Part shown: piece by piece, positions 7,830 through 16,491 of the stretch
Position numbering within the stretch: the stretch's first letter is position 1
Layout: every line of letters starts with the position of its first letter
Source: Spirochaetales bacterium
Lineage (GTDB): Bacteria > Spirochaetota > Spirochaetia > JABMQR01
Assembly (NCBI GenBank): GCA_023139255.1
Contig: JAGLNY010000011.1
Span: 1 to 49,982 of the forward strand
DNA: 49,982 nt
Direction: 5' to 3'
Notes under the pieces: generated by a model
Databases searched by the model: none
The model's input: the letters and a program-made list of their open reading frames with translations, nothing else
Told to the model about the DNA's origin: nothing
Translations under genes and position numbers: made by a program

Positions 7830-8327
7830 ATGGACGTTGGTAGTCAAGTTGCTGCATCTGATGAAGATTTGGAATCCTGGCAGGAAGAAGAAAAGTATGA
7901 AAATTTTCTCGTCTGTTCATTAGATAATACTCTGTTTGCATTCCATAGTACCTATATCACAAAAGTCGAACCATACGTTCACATCACATACGTCCCAGGC
8001 TGCCCTGAGTATGTTTTGGGAGTTATTCACATACGTGGAAAAATTGAGTCTGTCCTGGACCTTCGCACCATTCTGGGATTGGTCAAAAAAGAGCCCGATT
8101 CAAAATCCAGGATTATCCTGTTCAAGACTGACAAACTTGATTCAGGGTTTTTAGTAGATAGTGTTGAAGATATTGTATCTATTCCCCAGAGTGCCCTACA
8201 GCAACCTCTATCATCACTTCCTGATGCAATAAAACTACTAATCAGCGGTGAATTTCATTATCAAAACAGACACATCGTGATACTTGATGTGGATAAACTA
8301 TCAGAAAAAATATTGGAAATAGAATGA
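7830..8327 (+). CDS. CheW-type adaptor (WspB/WspD-like)
   Basis: Scaffold protein expected to couple the MCP to the CheA kinase. The start at 7830 has GGGAGGA at ideal spacing; an in-frame TTG at 7812 lacks this. After an acidic N-terminal extension of about 30 residues the CheW fold follows: FLVCSLDNTLFAFHS, VPGCPEYVLGVIHIRGKIESVLDLRTIL (the most conserved CheW segment), then GFLVDSVEDIVSIP. It is first in the operon; its last codon overlaps the next start (ATGA). Confidence 0.88.
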   Translation: MDVGSQVAASDEDLESWQEEEKYENFLVCSLDNTLFAFHSTYITKVEPYVHITYVPGCPEYVLGVIHIRGKIESVLDLRTILGLVKKEPDSKSRIILFKTDKLDSGFLVDSVEDIVSIPQSALQQPLSSLPDAIKLLISGEFHYQNRHIVILDVDKLSEKILEIE

Positions 8328-8749
8328 TAGCAGACAACACTTCTACTCAAAATATGATTGAGGTACGAACATACCTTATATTCTCGTTTTCCCATTATCT
8401 ATTGGCAATAGAGGCTCGTTATATAAGTCATATATCATCTGTCGTTTCCAAAGGTGAAGACGATCTCATATATACATTAGATTTGCTTTTCTCCAACTAC
8501 GACAATCATAGATCCAGTAAAAACCCAAAGTATATTCATCTAAAAATTGGAGAGATTATCCAAATTGACGATCTTGAAGATATCTTTGAAGTTCCATCAA
8601 ATAAGCTCTTTTCTCTACCAAAGGATATTAAAACCATGAGGCGGTCAATGGCAATATGCAACCTCATAGTTCTTAACAATTCGATAACAGCAATATTGGA
8701 CCCAACCATTCTCATACAGGAATTTACCAAATCCAGGGAGGCATCATGA
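8324..8749 (+). CDS. Degenerate CheW-like protein
   Basis: 141 aa, overlapping the genes on both sides by 4 nt. The pattern resembles a CheW fold with weak signatures: TYLIFSFSHYLLAIEARYISHIS matches the first strands, and IIQIDDLEDIFEVPSNKLFSLP matches the V-D-V-E-I-P region of CheW. The conserved NLRG-type segment in the middle is missing (the segment ends YTLDLLFSNYD). Position between a good CheW and the MCP, and the need for a second CheW in Wsp systems, suggest it is the second adaptor. It could instead be a new adaptor subfamily. The assignment rests partly on context. Confidence 0.6.
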   Translation: MIADNTSTQNMIEVRTYLIFSFSHYLLAIEARYISHISSVVSKGEDDLIYTLDLLFSNYDNHRSSKNPKYIHLKIGEIIQIDDLEDIFEVPSNKLFSLPKDIKTMRRSMAICNLIVLNNSITAILDPTILIQEFTKSREAS

Positions 8750-10809
8750 AATTTTTTCTGCAAAAAAGTTTAAAAACCAAGCTTATGCTGATCTTCTTTC
8801 TCCTGAGTTTTCTACCCGCTGTACTAGTAGGAGTACTTAGCTTGAGTTATTTCTACCTTCAGGAAAAGAACTCAGCCTTTTCAGCGTTGGAAGGTATTAA
8901 TGCATCGAAAACCCATCAGATTATCAAGTATATGGAAAATACAATGTATAACGCATCCAGTCTTGCAGAGAACCGTAATATCCAGCTGATGAGAAAAGAG
9001 ATTCATACACTCATTGATACGTATTCTTATATATCTGAAAACTTCGAACAGAAACTATCTGGGTTAATGAAAATCTACCGACCAATTATGCATGGGCTTC
9101 ATTCTGCCTCTGGATTTTCGGAATCTTATATTATCTCAAAAGCTAATGGAACATTTATTTTTACTGAAGACAACCCTGGAGAAGAACGTGCGATTGGTAT
9201 GCAGATTTCGGCATCTGATGAAAAACTGTACGAGTGTTGGAATGAGGTCCGCCGAACCGGTCTTCCCATGATTCAAGATTTCAGGGTATATGAAAATACA
9301 GGACATCCGGTAATGCATGTTTGTGTCCCGCTGTATGATGAATCCGGAACCTTTACCGATGTTATGATTCTTGCTCTTCCCAATGAACAAATAGAGCTTA
9401 TAACTTCTTTTGAATTTGGTAGATATAACACGAGAGAATCCTATCTTTTATCATCAGAGAATAGAGTAATAACAAAACCTCTGTATCCTGAAGGAACAAA
9501 GATGTTAGGGACCATCTACTCAAATAAGGCTCTGCAGATTGAGAAAGATCAGAGCACGTTTATTGATATCATTAATGACAATATAGCAGAGAAACGAGTT
9601 GTCCTGGCTGCAAAGATCATTCGCCTTGATGAAATTGGGGAAATACAGGCGAATTTCGACTGGACAATTATTACACAGATGGATCAACTTGAACTATCTG
9701 CTCCTGCAAGGACAAGATCACTAGTACTAATCTTCTTCCTTATTGGTGCTTCAGTTGCTGCTTTAATAATCGGTTATTTTATTGTTAAACAAATTGTTTC
9801 CCCACTTCTGCACTTGAATGATGAAGTCACTCGTCTTTCGCAGGGGCATCTTGACATAAGTATTCACTCTGAAAGGAAAGATGAGATTGGTTCACTCATA
9901 AATAATACCAATCACATGATAACAAGCATTGCTGAAATAGTAAAAGCAATAAGAACAGCGGCTGAGAAAACCAATGAAACAGGCACCTCAATTGCAGTTA
10001 GTGTTGAGCAGCAATCTGCTATTTCAGTTGAACAGGCAGGCTCAATTGCTGAGATCTCAACAACCATGGATGAATTTGCATCCTCTTTTACCCAAGTCTC
10101 TGAGAATACAAAATCAGTTTCCGAGGTGTCTGAAAAAATCTATACTTATGTGAATGACAGTTCAGAGCTTATTAATTCAGTCGCTGAAAAGATTAATGAT
10201 ATTAATGGGGATAATGACCGGAATATTTCAAATATCATGAACCTGAAACAACGGTCTAGAGATATTGCAAAAGTTATGGGTATAATCAATACAATCTCTG
10301 ACCAAACAAAGATTATTGCTTTTAATGCTGCTCTTGAGGCATCCAGTGCGGGAGAATCGGGAAAGCGTTTTGGTGTTGTTGCAGCCGAGATAAGAAAGCT
10401 TACAGAAAGTGTTATTGACTCAACAGCCAACATAGATAAAATTATTAATGAGATCCAGAATCTTGCTGATCAGATGGTAGTGGCTTCTGAGAAGACAACA
10501 AAGAATATTCAGAAGGGGCTCGAAAGCTCAAATGAATCAGTCAACACTATGGAGTTCATTGTAGGGAGTGTCAAATCATCTCATGAAGCCACCCAACAAA
10601 TATCACTCTCCGTTCAACAGCAGCAAACTGCTGCTGCCCAGATACAGATAGGGTTAAAAGAGATATCTTTAGGTGCACAACAGAATAGTGAGGCAATTCA
10701 GGCACTGAACGAGACCGGTACTGATTTTAAGGCTATTGGAAAACAACTGTCCGTGCTTCTAAAGCAATTCAAGCTCTCTTCTGAGAATCAGGGTCAGCTT
10801 GAAGGATAG
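8746..10809 (+). CDS. Methyl-accepting chemotaxis protein (WspA-like)
   Basis: Membrane receptor of 687 aa. TM1 is at about 13-35, a periplasmic sensor of about 290 residues (Cache-like in size) follows, TM2 lies at about 327-350, HAMP at about 350-402 (ending RKDEIGSLINN), then the coiled-coil signalling domain. The hairpin tip reads QTKIIAFNAALEASSAGE, unlike the QTNLLALNAAIEAARAGE of flagellar receptors. There is no C-terminal CheR-docking pentapeptide; the tail ends in GQLEG. RBS GGGAGG and a 4-nt overlap with the CheW-like gene mark the start. It is probably the only receptor of this operon's own signalling array. Confidence 0.93.
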   Translation: MKFFLQKSLKTKLMLIFFLLSFLPAVLVGVLSLSYFYLQEKNSAFSALEGINASKTHQIIKYMENTMYNASSLAENRNIQLMRKEIHTLIDTYSYISENFEQKLSGLMKIYRPIMHGLHSASGFSESYIISKANGTFIFTEDNPGEERAIGMQISASDEKLYECWNEVRRTGLPMIQDFRVYENTGHPVMHVCVPLYDESGTFTDVMILALPNEQIELITSFEFGRYNTRESYLLSSENRVITKPLYPEGTKMLGTIYSNKALQIEKDQSTFIDIINDNIAEKRVVLAAKIIRLDEIGEIQANFDWTIITQMDQLELSAPARTRSLVLIFFLIGASVAALIIGYFIVKQIVSPLLHLNDEVTRLSQGHLDISIHSERKDEIGSLINNTNHMITSIAEIVKAIRTAAEKTNETGTSIAVSVEQQSAISVEQAGSIAEISTTMDEFASSFTQVSENTKSVSEVSEKIYTYVNDSSELINSVAEKINDINGDNDRNISNIMNLKQRSRDIAKVMGIINTISDQTKIIAFNAALEASSAGESGKRFGVVAAEIRKLTESVIDSTANIDKIINEIQNLADQMVVASEKTTKNIQKGLESSNESVNTMEFIVGSVKSSHEATQQISLSVQQQQTAAAQIQIGLKEISLGAQQNSEAIQALNETGTDFKAIGKQLSVLLKQFKLSSENQGQLEG

Positions 10810-10834
10810 GTTCATAACGATAACAGGAATATAA

Positions 10835-11878
10835 ATGAAAAAATTAGGGATTTTAGTCGTGGATGACAGTTCCTTAGCTCGAGGATTAATATCAGATATT
10901 GTCTCAAATGAAGATGATATGTATATAGCAGGTGAGGCTGTTAACGGTAAAGAGGCTTGCGGTTTTGCTAAAAAGGTTAAACCTAATCTTATTACTATGG
11001 ATATTACTATGCCTGTTATGAATGGGTTAGAAGCCATTGAAGAAATCATGGCAACAAATCCTGTTCCTATACTGGTTCTGACATCGGTACATGATGCTGA
11101 GATTGCCTACCAGGCAATCGGAAAGGGCGCTCTGGAAGTTTTTTGCAAACCTCAGCTGCATGATGAAGACAAATCGGCTTTTGCGAAAAAAATTCGATTT
11201 CTTGCTAAAGCCAAAGTAATCCGGCATATAAGAACAAACAAAAAAAATGTTCTCAAATCACTTTCTGATACTGCTTCAACTCACAAAGAGGACTCTTCCC
11301 CTATTGTCATCGGGATAGCTTCTTCAATCGGCGGCCCAAAGGCACTTGTCGAGATCCTTAGCAATCTTCCCGGCGATCTGCCCGCCTCAATTATTATAGC
11401 TCAGCATATCGGGAAAGGATTTTCTTCAGGACTTGTCCACTGGCTAAGTGAGTTATCCCCCATGCAGATAAAAACAGCAGCTCATCATGAACACATCATA
11501 CAGGGGACTGTCTATATTGCTCCTGATAATTATCACATAAGTATTGATAAGCAACACTGCATCAATCTGAAAAAGACGCAAAGTAATGATCTCTATACGC
11601 CCTCAGCGAACACACTTCTCACCTCCATTGCGCAGCAATGCAAAGATCAGATTATCGGAATAATTCTATCGGGAATGGGCAATGACGGGGTTGAAGGGAT
11701 GGGTTTAATTAAGAAATCACGCGGAATAACCATTGCTCAGGATCAACAGACCTGTGTTGTCTACGGCATGCCGAAAGAGGCTATCGAAACTGACTGCATC
11801 GATCATGTTTTACCCATAACCCATATTGCAAAAAAAATTATCTCTATAATAAACAGCCAAGCAAAGGGTACAGTATAA
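10835..11878 (+). CDS. cheB: CheB methylesterase (WspF-like)
   Basis: Receiver-controlled glutamate methylesterase/deamidase that resets the MCP. The N-terminal REC domain (about 1-120) has VVDDSS, the phospho-acceptor Asp56 in MDITMP, and KP at 105-106. The C-terminal esterase domain (about 155-347) has the catalytic Ser164 in SSIGGP, His191 in AQHIGKGF and Asp284 in MGNDG. Normal length. Its last base overlaps the start of cheR (TAATG). In Wsp systems the matching protein is the brake on the pathway. Confidence 0.94.
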   Translation: MKKLGILVVDDSSLARGLISDIVSNEDDMYIAGEAVNGKEACGFAKKVKPNLITMDITMPVMNGLEAIEEIMATNPVPILVLTSVHDAEIAYQAIGKGALEVFCKPQLHDEDKSAFAKKIRFLAKAKVIRHIRTNKKNVLKSLSDTASTHKEDSSPIVIGIASSIGGPKALVEILSNLPGDLPASIIIAQHIGKGFSSGLVHWLSELSPMQIKTAAHHEHIIQGTVYIAPDNYHISIDKQHCINLKKTQSNDLYTPSANTLLTSIAQQCKDQIIGIILSGMGNDGVEGMGLIKKSRGITIAQDQQTCVVYGMPKEAIETDCIDHVLPITHIAKKIISIINSQAKGTV

Positions 11879-13305
11879 TGGAAGATACTAGATATCCAGG
11901 AATACAGCATCTAATCAAACAGAAAATTGGAGCCTCTTCAGTTAGAATACCCAGTTCTATTTTAGACAGTGCTATCAACGCCATCATGACAAAATGGAAC
12001 TGCTCTTCAGAATCCGACTTTCTCCATCTTATAAAAACGACACCTGATGCTCATAACGACCTTATTCACAATGTAACGATCAATGAAACCTACTTTTTTA
12101 GAGAATCACGAGCATTGGATATCGTTATCAATCTTATCATCCCTGACCTGCTTAAAACTAAAGACCGCATAACAATACTAAGTGCAGGTTGTTCAACAGG
12201 AGCTGAAATCTATTCAATAGTAATGAAAATTGATGCCCAATATAACACTTTGATGCATAATCGTTTTCAATATATTGGTATTGATGTCAATAAACGAGCT
12301 CTGGACATTGCTGCTGCGGGATCCTATACCCGTCATCAATTACGCGGGTTAGCAAAACCATTGATAAATACTTACTTTGATCATGATAAACGAATGGAAT
12401 ACCGTTTAAAACATTCAATTAAATCTCAAGTATCTTTTAAAAAAATAAATCTGGTAGACACTAGTCAAGTATCTGCACTCTCGCCTTGTGACATCATTTT
12501 CTACAGAAATGTCTCAATCTATTTTGATACAGACCAGCGTATTGCAGTTTTCAGAAGTCTCGCCGATCTTCTTCATCCTGAAGGCACACTATTTACCAGT
12601 TCAGCAGAGACTATTCCCCATGATTTGGGAATACTATCATTAAAAAACTACCAAGGTGTGTTCGTGTTTAAGAAGGATTCGGCTTCACCAACACCCCCTG
12701 TCAATTTTACCAAACGATATAGCTATGGATTAAAACCGGGAGCTAAACGTGTTTCATCGAAAAAATCACGAAAGGATATTCCTGTTGTAAAAAAAAATAA
12801 TAAAGTTACTATAAAACAGGCGTTGGAATTTGCACGAACAGGTTCTTTTTCAAAGGCAATTAAACTACTTGATATTATTGAATCATCATCCGGGATAACA
12901 TATGAATCAAAGACCCTGCGCGCAGGTATCTATTTTGATCAGAATAATATAGATACAGCTGAATCATTATGTAATCAGCTTATCACCGAGGATCCCATGA
13001 AAGTCGAACCGCATGTAATAAAAGCAATGATAGAACGCCTTCAAGGGAAATATGACAATGCTCTATCCTCTTTGAAGTCGGCTGTTTTTATTGATTCAAT
13101 GTGTTGGATTGCGCTCTATTATTCCGCAGAAATACTCAAGGAACAACAGGAAAAAAGCTTGGCTGTTCGTACATATAGACGTGTTATTGCGAGTCTGAAA
13201 GATCCGGTAATACATGATTACCTACTGATCGTCTCTGTCACTGAACAGACAGTAAAACAGATTATCAGGTTATGTACCTATAGTATTCAGCAATTGGCAG
13301 GCTGA
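11878..13305 (+). CDS. cheR: CheR methyltransferase with TPR tail (WspC-like)
   Basis: Transfers methyl groups from S-adenosylmethionine to MCP glutamates. The CheR domain (about 30-265) has NETYFFRES, the SAM site SAGCSTGAE and the FYRNVSIYFD motif; canonical CheR has CRNVLIYF, so this is slightly divergent. After a basic linker (about 275-310) three or more TPR-like helices follow (about 315-470: ALEFARTGSFSKAIKLLDII, then YDNALSSLKSAVFID). A TPR extension on CheR is a mark of WspC-type enzymes, which suits a receptor without a docking pentapeptide. Confidence 0.92.
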   Translation: MEDTRYPGIQHLIKQKIGASSVRIPSSILDSAINAIMTKWNCSSESDFLHLIKTTPDAHNDLIHNVTINETYFFRESRALDIVINLIIPDLLKTKDRITILSAGCSTGAEIYSIVMKIDAQYNTLMHNRFQYIGIDVNKRALDIAAAGSYTRHQLRGLAKPLINTYFDHDKRMEYRLKHSIKSQVSFKKINLVDTSQVSALSPCDIIFYRNVSIYFDTDQRIAVFRSLADLLHPEGTLFTSSAETIPHDLGILSLKNYQGVFVFKKDSASPTPPVNFTKRYSYGLKPGAKRVSSKKSRKDIPVVKKNNKVTIKQALEFARTGSFSKAIKLLDIIESSSGITYESKTLRAGIYFDQNNIDTAESLCNQLITEDPMKVEPHVIKAMIERLQGKYDNALSSLKSAVFIDSMCWIALYYSAEILKEQQEKSLAVRTYRRVIASLKDPVIHDYLLIVSVTEQTVKQIIRLCTYSIQQLAG

Positions 13306-13340
13306 CATTACAGCTCTATTTTTTATAAGAAGGAGAGATT

Positions 13341-15215
13341 GTGGCATCCGATACAAAGAAATTTCTCGTTAGGTTCATTGAAGAGGCTAGAAAGCATATT
13401 TCTCAAATCTCATCCGGATTGTTATCTCTAGAGACACAACCAGATGACAAAGAACTTATTAATACTATATTCCGGTGTGTCCATACCATCAAAGGTTCTT
13501 CTAATATGATGAATCTCCAGACAATCTCGAATTTTACTCATGAGGTTGAAAATAATTTAAGTGCAATCAGGGATGGTTCTATTGTGATTGATACTGAGCA
13601 AATTAACCTGCTGCTCAAAGCAACAGATCAGTTGTCAAATATGATAGATATGGCTGAAAATCAACAGAAGCCGGCACCCCCGGATAAGGCACTTCTTGAG
13701 CAGATTAAAAAGAAACGAAAATCAGATGATCAATCTGCTGCCGAACTACAAGTAATGAAGCAAAGCCTGGAAACTGAAACAGTAATCCCCGAACAGAGAA
13801 AAAGAGAACGAATTTCACACGAAGCATTCTTAATCAGGACTGAGAAACTTGATGATTTGATAAAGCTTGTTTCGGAAATTTCCCTCTGGAATCAATCACT
13901 TGCAAAACAACTTCAGCAGATAGCCGCAGCAATCAGGATATCCGAACAATTGTATGAAGCAGACCGGGATAGTGCTTATGATCGGATTCATGATCTATTA
14001 TCTCAACTAAAGAGTTCTACTGATTCTTTATCAACTTTTCTCTTTCATGATGCCCCAACGATTGATCACCTTAATATCGAACTCCGTGATGCCCTTTTTA
14101 ATTTACGGTTAGTTCCTATTAATATGATTTTTGAGAAATTCCCTCGTATAGTACGGGAACTGGCAGCAAAATTTGGTAAAGAGGTTGATTTTTCCATAAC
14201 TGGTGAAAATACTGAACTTGATAAAAAGATAGTCGAGATGATTGATGAATCCCTGATACAGATTATTCGCAACGCAATAGACCATGGTATTGAATCAATT
14301 GATGTAAGAAAAAAGAGAGGAAAACCAGCAAATGGACACATACATCTGAAAGCAAGCTATGAGCACGGAATGTGCCAGATTACCATTGCTGATGATGGTG
14401 CCGGGATTCAAACAGCCAAACTCCTGGATAAGGCCGTACAGAAAAATCTTATAACAGAAGCTGATGCTGAGCGGATCAAGCGAAACCCTACTCCGGATGC
14501 TATAGCCGATCTTGTTTTCACTCCCGGTCTTTCAGCAAGTGACATTATCACAGATCTATCAGGCCGTGGTGTTGGAATGGATATTGTGCGGGAAAATATC
14601 ATACATAAACTCAACGGTTCATTGCAGATAGAAACACATAAGGATAGAGGAACAACGTTCACAATCATACTGCCAATCAATACTGCAATTCTCGATGCAA
14701 CCCGGTTAAGAATTGGAAGTACTGAAATTGCCATCCCTACACACACTCTAAATGAAATCGTTAGGTTAGATGCTGCTGAGTTGATTGAAGTTGTCGGCAG
14801 GCCCGCAATCCGCCTCCGGGAACAGATCATTCCTGTTGTTAGATTGGAGAAGATTTTGCAGCAAAATAAGGAGACCCGGGATACAGCCTTTCCATTCTTT
14901 TTAATCATAAAAACAGCAACAGGACTGGCAGCAATTATTGCAGATGATATTATTGCACAAGGCAGTTTTATGATTCATTCACTTCCTCAGCATATACAAC
15001 AGACACCCTGGGTCTCCGGTTGTATCATCACCGGCACAAACTCAATCATCAACCTGCTAAACACAAGACAATTGATGGAATACTCACAACATAGCCACCA
15101 GAATATAGCCCATACCAGTAACACTGAGGAACAATCCATTCCGACAATTGTTGTTGTTGATGATTCAACCAGCACCCGCGATATTGAAAAGAGTATTCTT
15201 GAATCACATGGATAA
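13341..15215 (+). CDS. cheA: CheA histidine kinase, cut short by a TAA in its receiver domain (WspE-like)
   Basis: Kinase core of the operon. GTG start with AGGAGAG upstream. Domains: P1 Hpt (about 1-110) with His48 in VHTIKGSS; linker; P3 dimerisation (about 155-270); P4 ATPase (about 270-445) with N-box IIRNAIDHGIE, G1 ADDGAGI and G2 GRGVGMDIV; P5 CheW-like (about 450-590). A receiver domain then begins (VVVDDSTSTRDIE) but stops after ESHG at codon 625, TAA. The frame stays open past the stop to 15503 and completes the receiver, so the intact protein would be about 720 aa. The kinase modules are complete and may work; the receiver is split between its acidic pocket and its phospho-Asp. This could be a nonsense mutation, leaky readthrough or a sequencing error. 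Confidence 0.92.
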   Translation: MASDTKKFLVRFIEEARKHISQISSGLLSLETQPDDKELINTIFRCVHTIKGSSNMMNLQTISNFTHEVENNLSAIRDGSIVIDTEQINLLLKATDQLSNMIDMAENQQKPAPPDKALLEQIKKKRKSDDQSAAELQVMKQSLETETVIPEQRKRERISHEAFLIRTEKLDDLIKLVSEISLWNQSLAKQLQQIAAAIRISEQLYEADRDSAYDRIHDLLSQLKSSTDSLSTFLFHDAPTIDHLNIELRDALFNLRLVPINMIFEKFPRIVRELAAKFGKEVDFSITGENTELDKKIVEMIDESLIQIIRNAIDHGIESIDVRKKRGKPANGHIHLKASYEHGMCQITIADDGAGIQTAKLLDKAVQKNLITEADAERIKRNPTPDAIADLVFTPGLSASDIITDLSGRGVGMDIVRENIIHKLNGSLQIETHKDRGTTFTIILPINTAILDATRLRIGSTEIAIPTHTLNEIVRLDAAELIEVVGRPAIRLREQIIPVVRLEKILQQNKETRDTAFPFFLIIKTATGLAAIIADDIIAQGSFMIHSLPQHIQQTPWVSGCIITGTNSIINLLNTRQLMEYSQHSHQNIAHTSNTEEQSIPTIVVVDDSTSTRDIEKSILESHG

Positions 15216-15503
15216 CAGGTAGAAATAGCTTCTGATGGCGAAGAAGCGTTCGGGATGGTACAGGATTATCAATATGATCTCATCATCACAGATATAGAAA
15301 TGCCCCATTTGAACGGGATAACGCTGGTAAAAATGCTGCGAAAAAATAAATCCTATCGTCATACTCCTATTATTATAGTCTCATCAAGGGAGAGTGAAGA
15401 GGATAAGATACGCGGGGTACAAGCCGGGGCAGATGCATATATTGTCAAATCATCATTCGATCAGGATAATTTAATCGAGACAATTAAAACCTTGATCGGA
15501 TAA
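15216..15503 (+). pseudogene. Remainder of the CheA receiver domain after the in-frame TAA
   Basis: In the same frame as cheA, directly after the stop: QVEIASDGEEAF, the phospho-acceptor in ITDIEMPHLNG, and the Lys motif in KSSF near the end, as in WspE receivers. An internal ATG at 15255 could give an 82-aa product but has no clear RBS, and would lack the first beta strand and Asp pair. It is best read as the 3' part of one broken cheA-rec gene. Confidence 0.85.
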
Positions 15504-15533
15504 TAAATGATCTGAAGCAAAAAGGAAACGATC

Positions 15534-16484
15534 GTGGTTAACAAGAGAGAAATAGCGGTACTAGTGGTTGATGACGACAGGTTTGTCAGAGAAATGATTA
15601 GCGAAATCCTGATTGATCAGGGGGTCTCTGTATTTCAAGCTGAAAATGGTAGAAATGCTCTCGTTATATTCAGTAAGCATGAGAAGATAGATATTATTGT
15701 TACTGATATACATATGCCGGAACTTGATGGGCTTGGCCTTGTTGATGCAATTAGAGAGACTGACAAAGATACTCCAATCATTATTCTCACCGTCAACTCT
15801 GATATTGAGACAGCAGTTGAAGCCATTAGAAAAGGTGCTGATGATTATATACTTAAAGGTTCTGCTATAGGAGATACTCTTCCATTATCAGTTGCAAAAG
15901 TACTGGAAATTTATGATTTAAAGATACAGAACCGGGAGCTGCTTCAGGATCTGTCTGCGAAAAATGCTGAACTGGAAAAACTCGCATTCCTTGATGGGCT
16001 TACCGGCATTTTTAATCGTCGTTATTACGATCTTACTTTAATCACAAAATGGGGATCAGCTATACGGGAAAAGTCTCCGATATCCATGATCATAACAGAT
16101 GTTGATTATTTCAAGCAGTTGAATGATGTATTGGGTCATCATTATGGGGATCTTTGCTTAAAACGAATAGCAAAGACATTATATTCGTTACTCATACAAT
16201 CAAATGCTATACTTGTACGGTATGGGGGGGATGAATTTATCGCTATCCTGCAGGGAAAAGCTCCTGAAGCTACAAGAGAGATTGCAGAGAAAATGCGTAC
16301 CCTGATAGAACAAGAAAAGATCGTTGATCCTGAAACTGGTCAAATAAAACAGTTTACCATGAGCTTTGGGGTGTATGGACTTGTTCCAGACGCGAATTCT
16401 GATCCGGAAATATTGTTTGAAAATGCAGATAAAGCTTTATATGAAGCTAAAAAACAGGGAAGAAATCGTGTTAATGTTGGCTAA
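15534..16484 (+). CDS. REC-GGDEF diguanylate cyclase (WspR-like)
   Basis: Output protein that makes c-di-GMP from GTP when phosphorylated. GTG start. The REC domain (about 8-125) has VVDDDR, phospho-acceptor Asp58 in VTDIHMP, and Lys109 in ILKGS; a helical linker (about 125-150) follows; the GGDEF domain (about 150-316) has intact RYGGDEF (231-235). The position where the RxxD inhibitory site normally lies (222-225) reads QSNA, so product inhibition through the I-site is probably lost. It is last in the chemosensory operon, 30 nt after the receiver frame ends, and converges on mltG with a 7-nt gap. Confidence 0.93.
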   Translation: MVNKREIAVLVVDDDRFVREMISEILIDQGVSVFQAENGRNALVIFSKHEKIDIIVTDIHMPELDGLGLVDAIRETDKDTPIIILTVNSDIETAVEAIRKGADDYILKGSAIGDTLPLSVAKVLEIYDLKIQNRELLQDLSAKNAELEKLAFLDGLTGIFNRRYYDLTLITKWGSAIREKSPISMIITDVDYFKQLNDVLGHHYGDLCLKRIAKTLYSLLIQSNAILVRYGGDEFIAILQGKAPEATREIAEKMRTLIEQEKIVDPETGQIKQFTMSFGVYGLVPDANSDPEILFENADKALYEAKKQGRNRVNVG

Positions 16485-16491
16485 ACGTCTA

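Noticed and set aside
14408..14908. Long frame antisense to cheA (166 codons)
   Set aside because: The opposite strand carries clear kinase motifs; this is a shadow frame.
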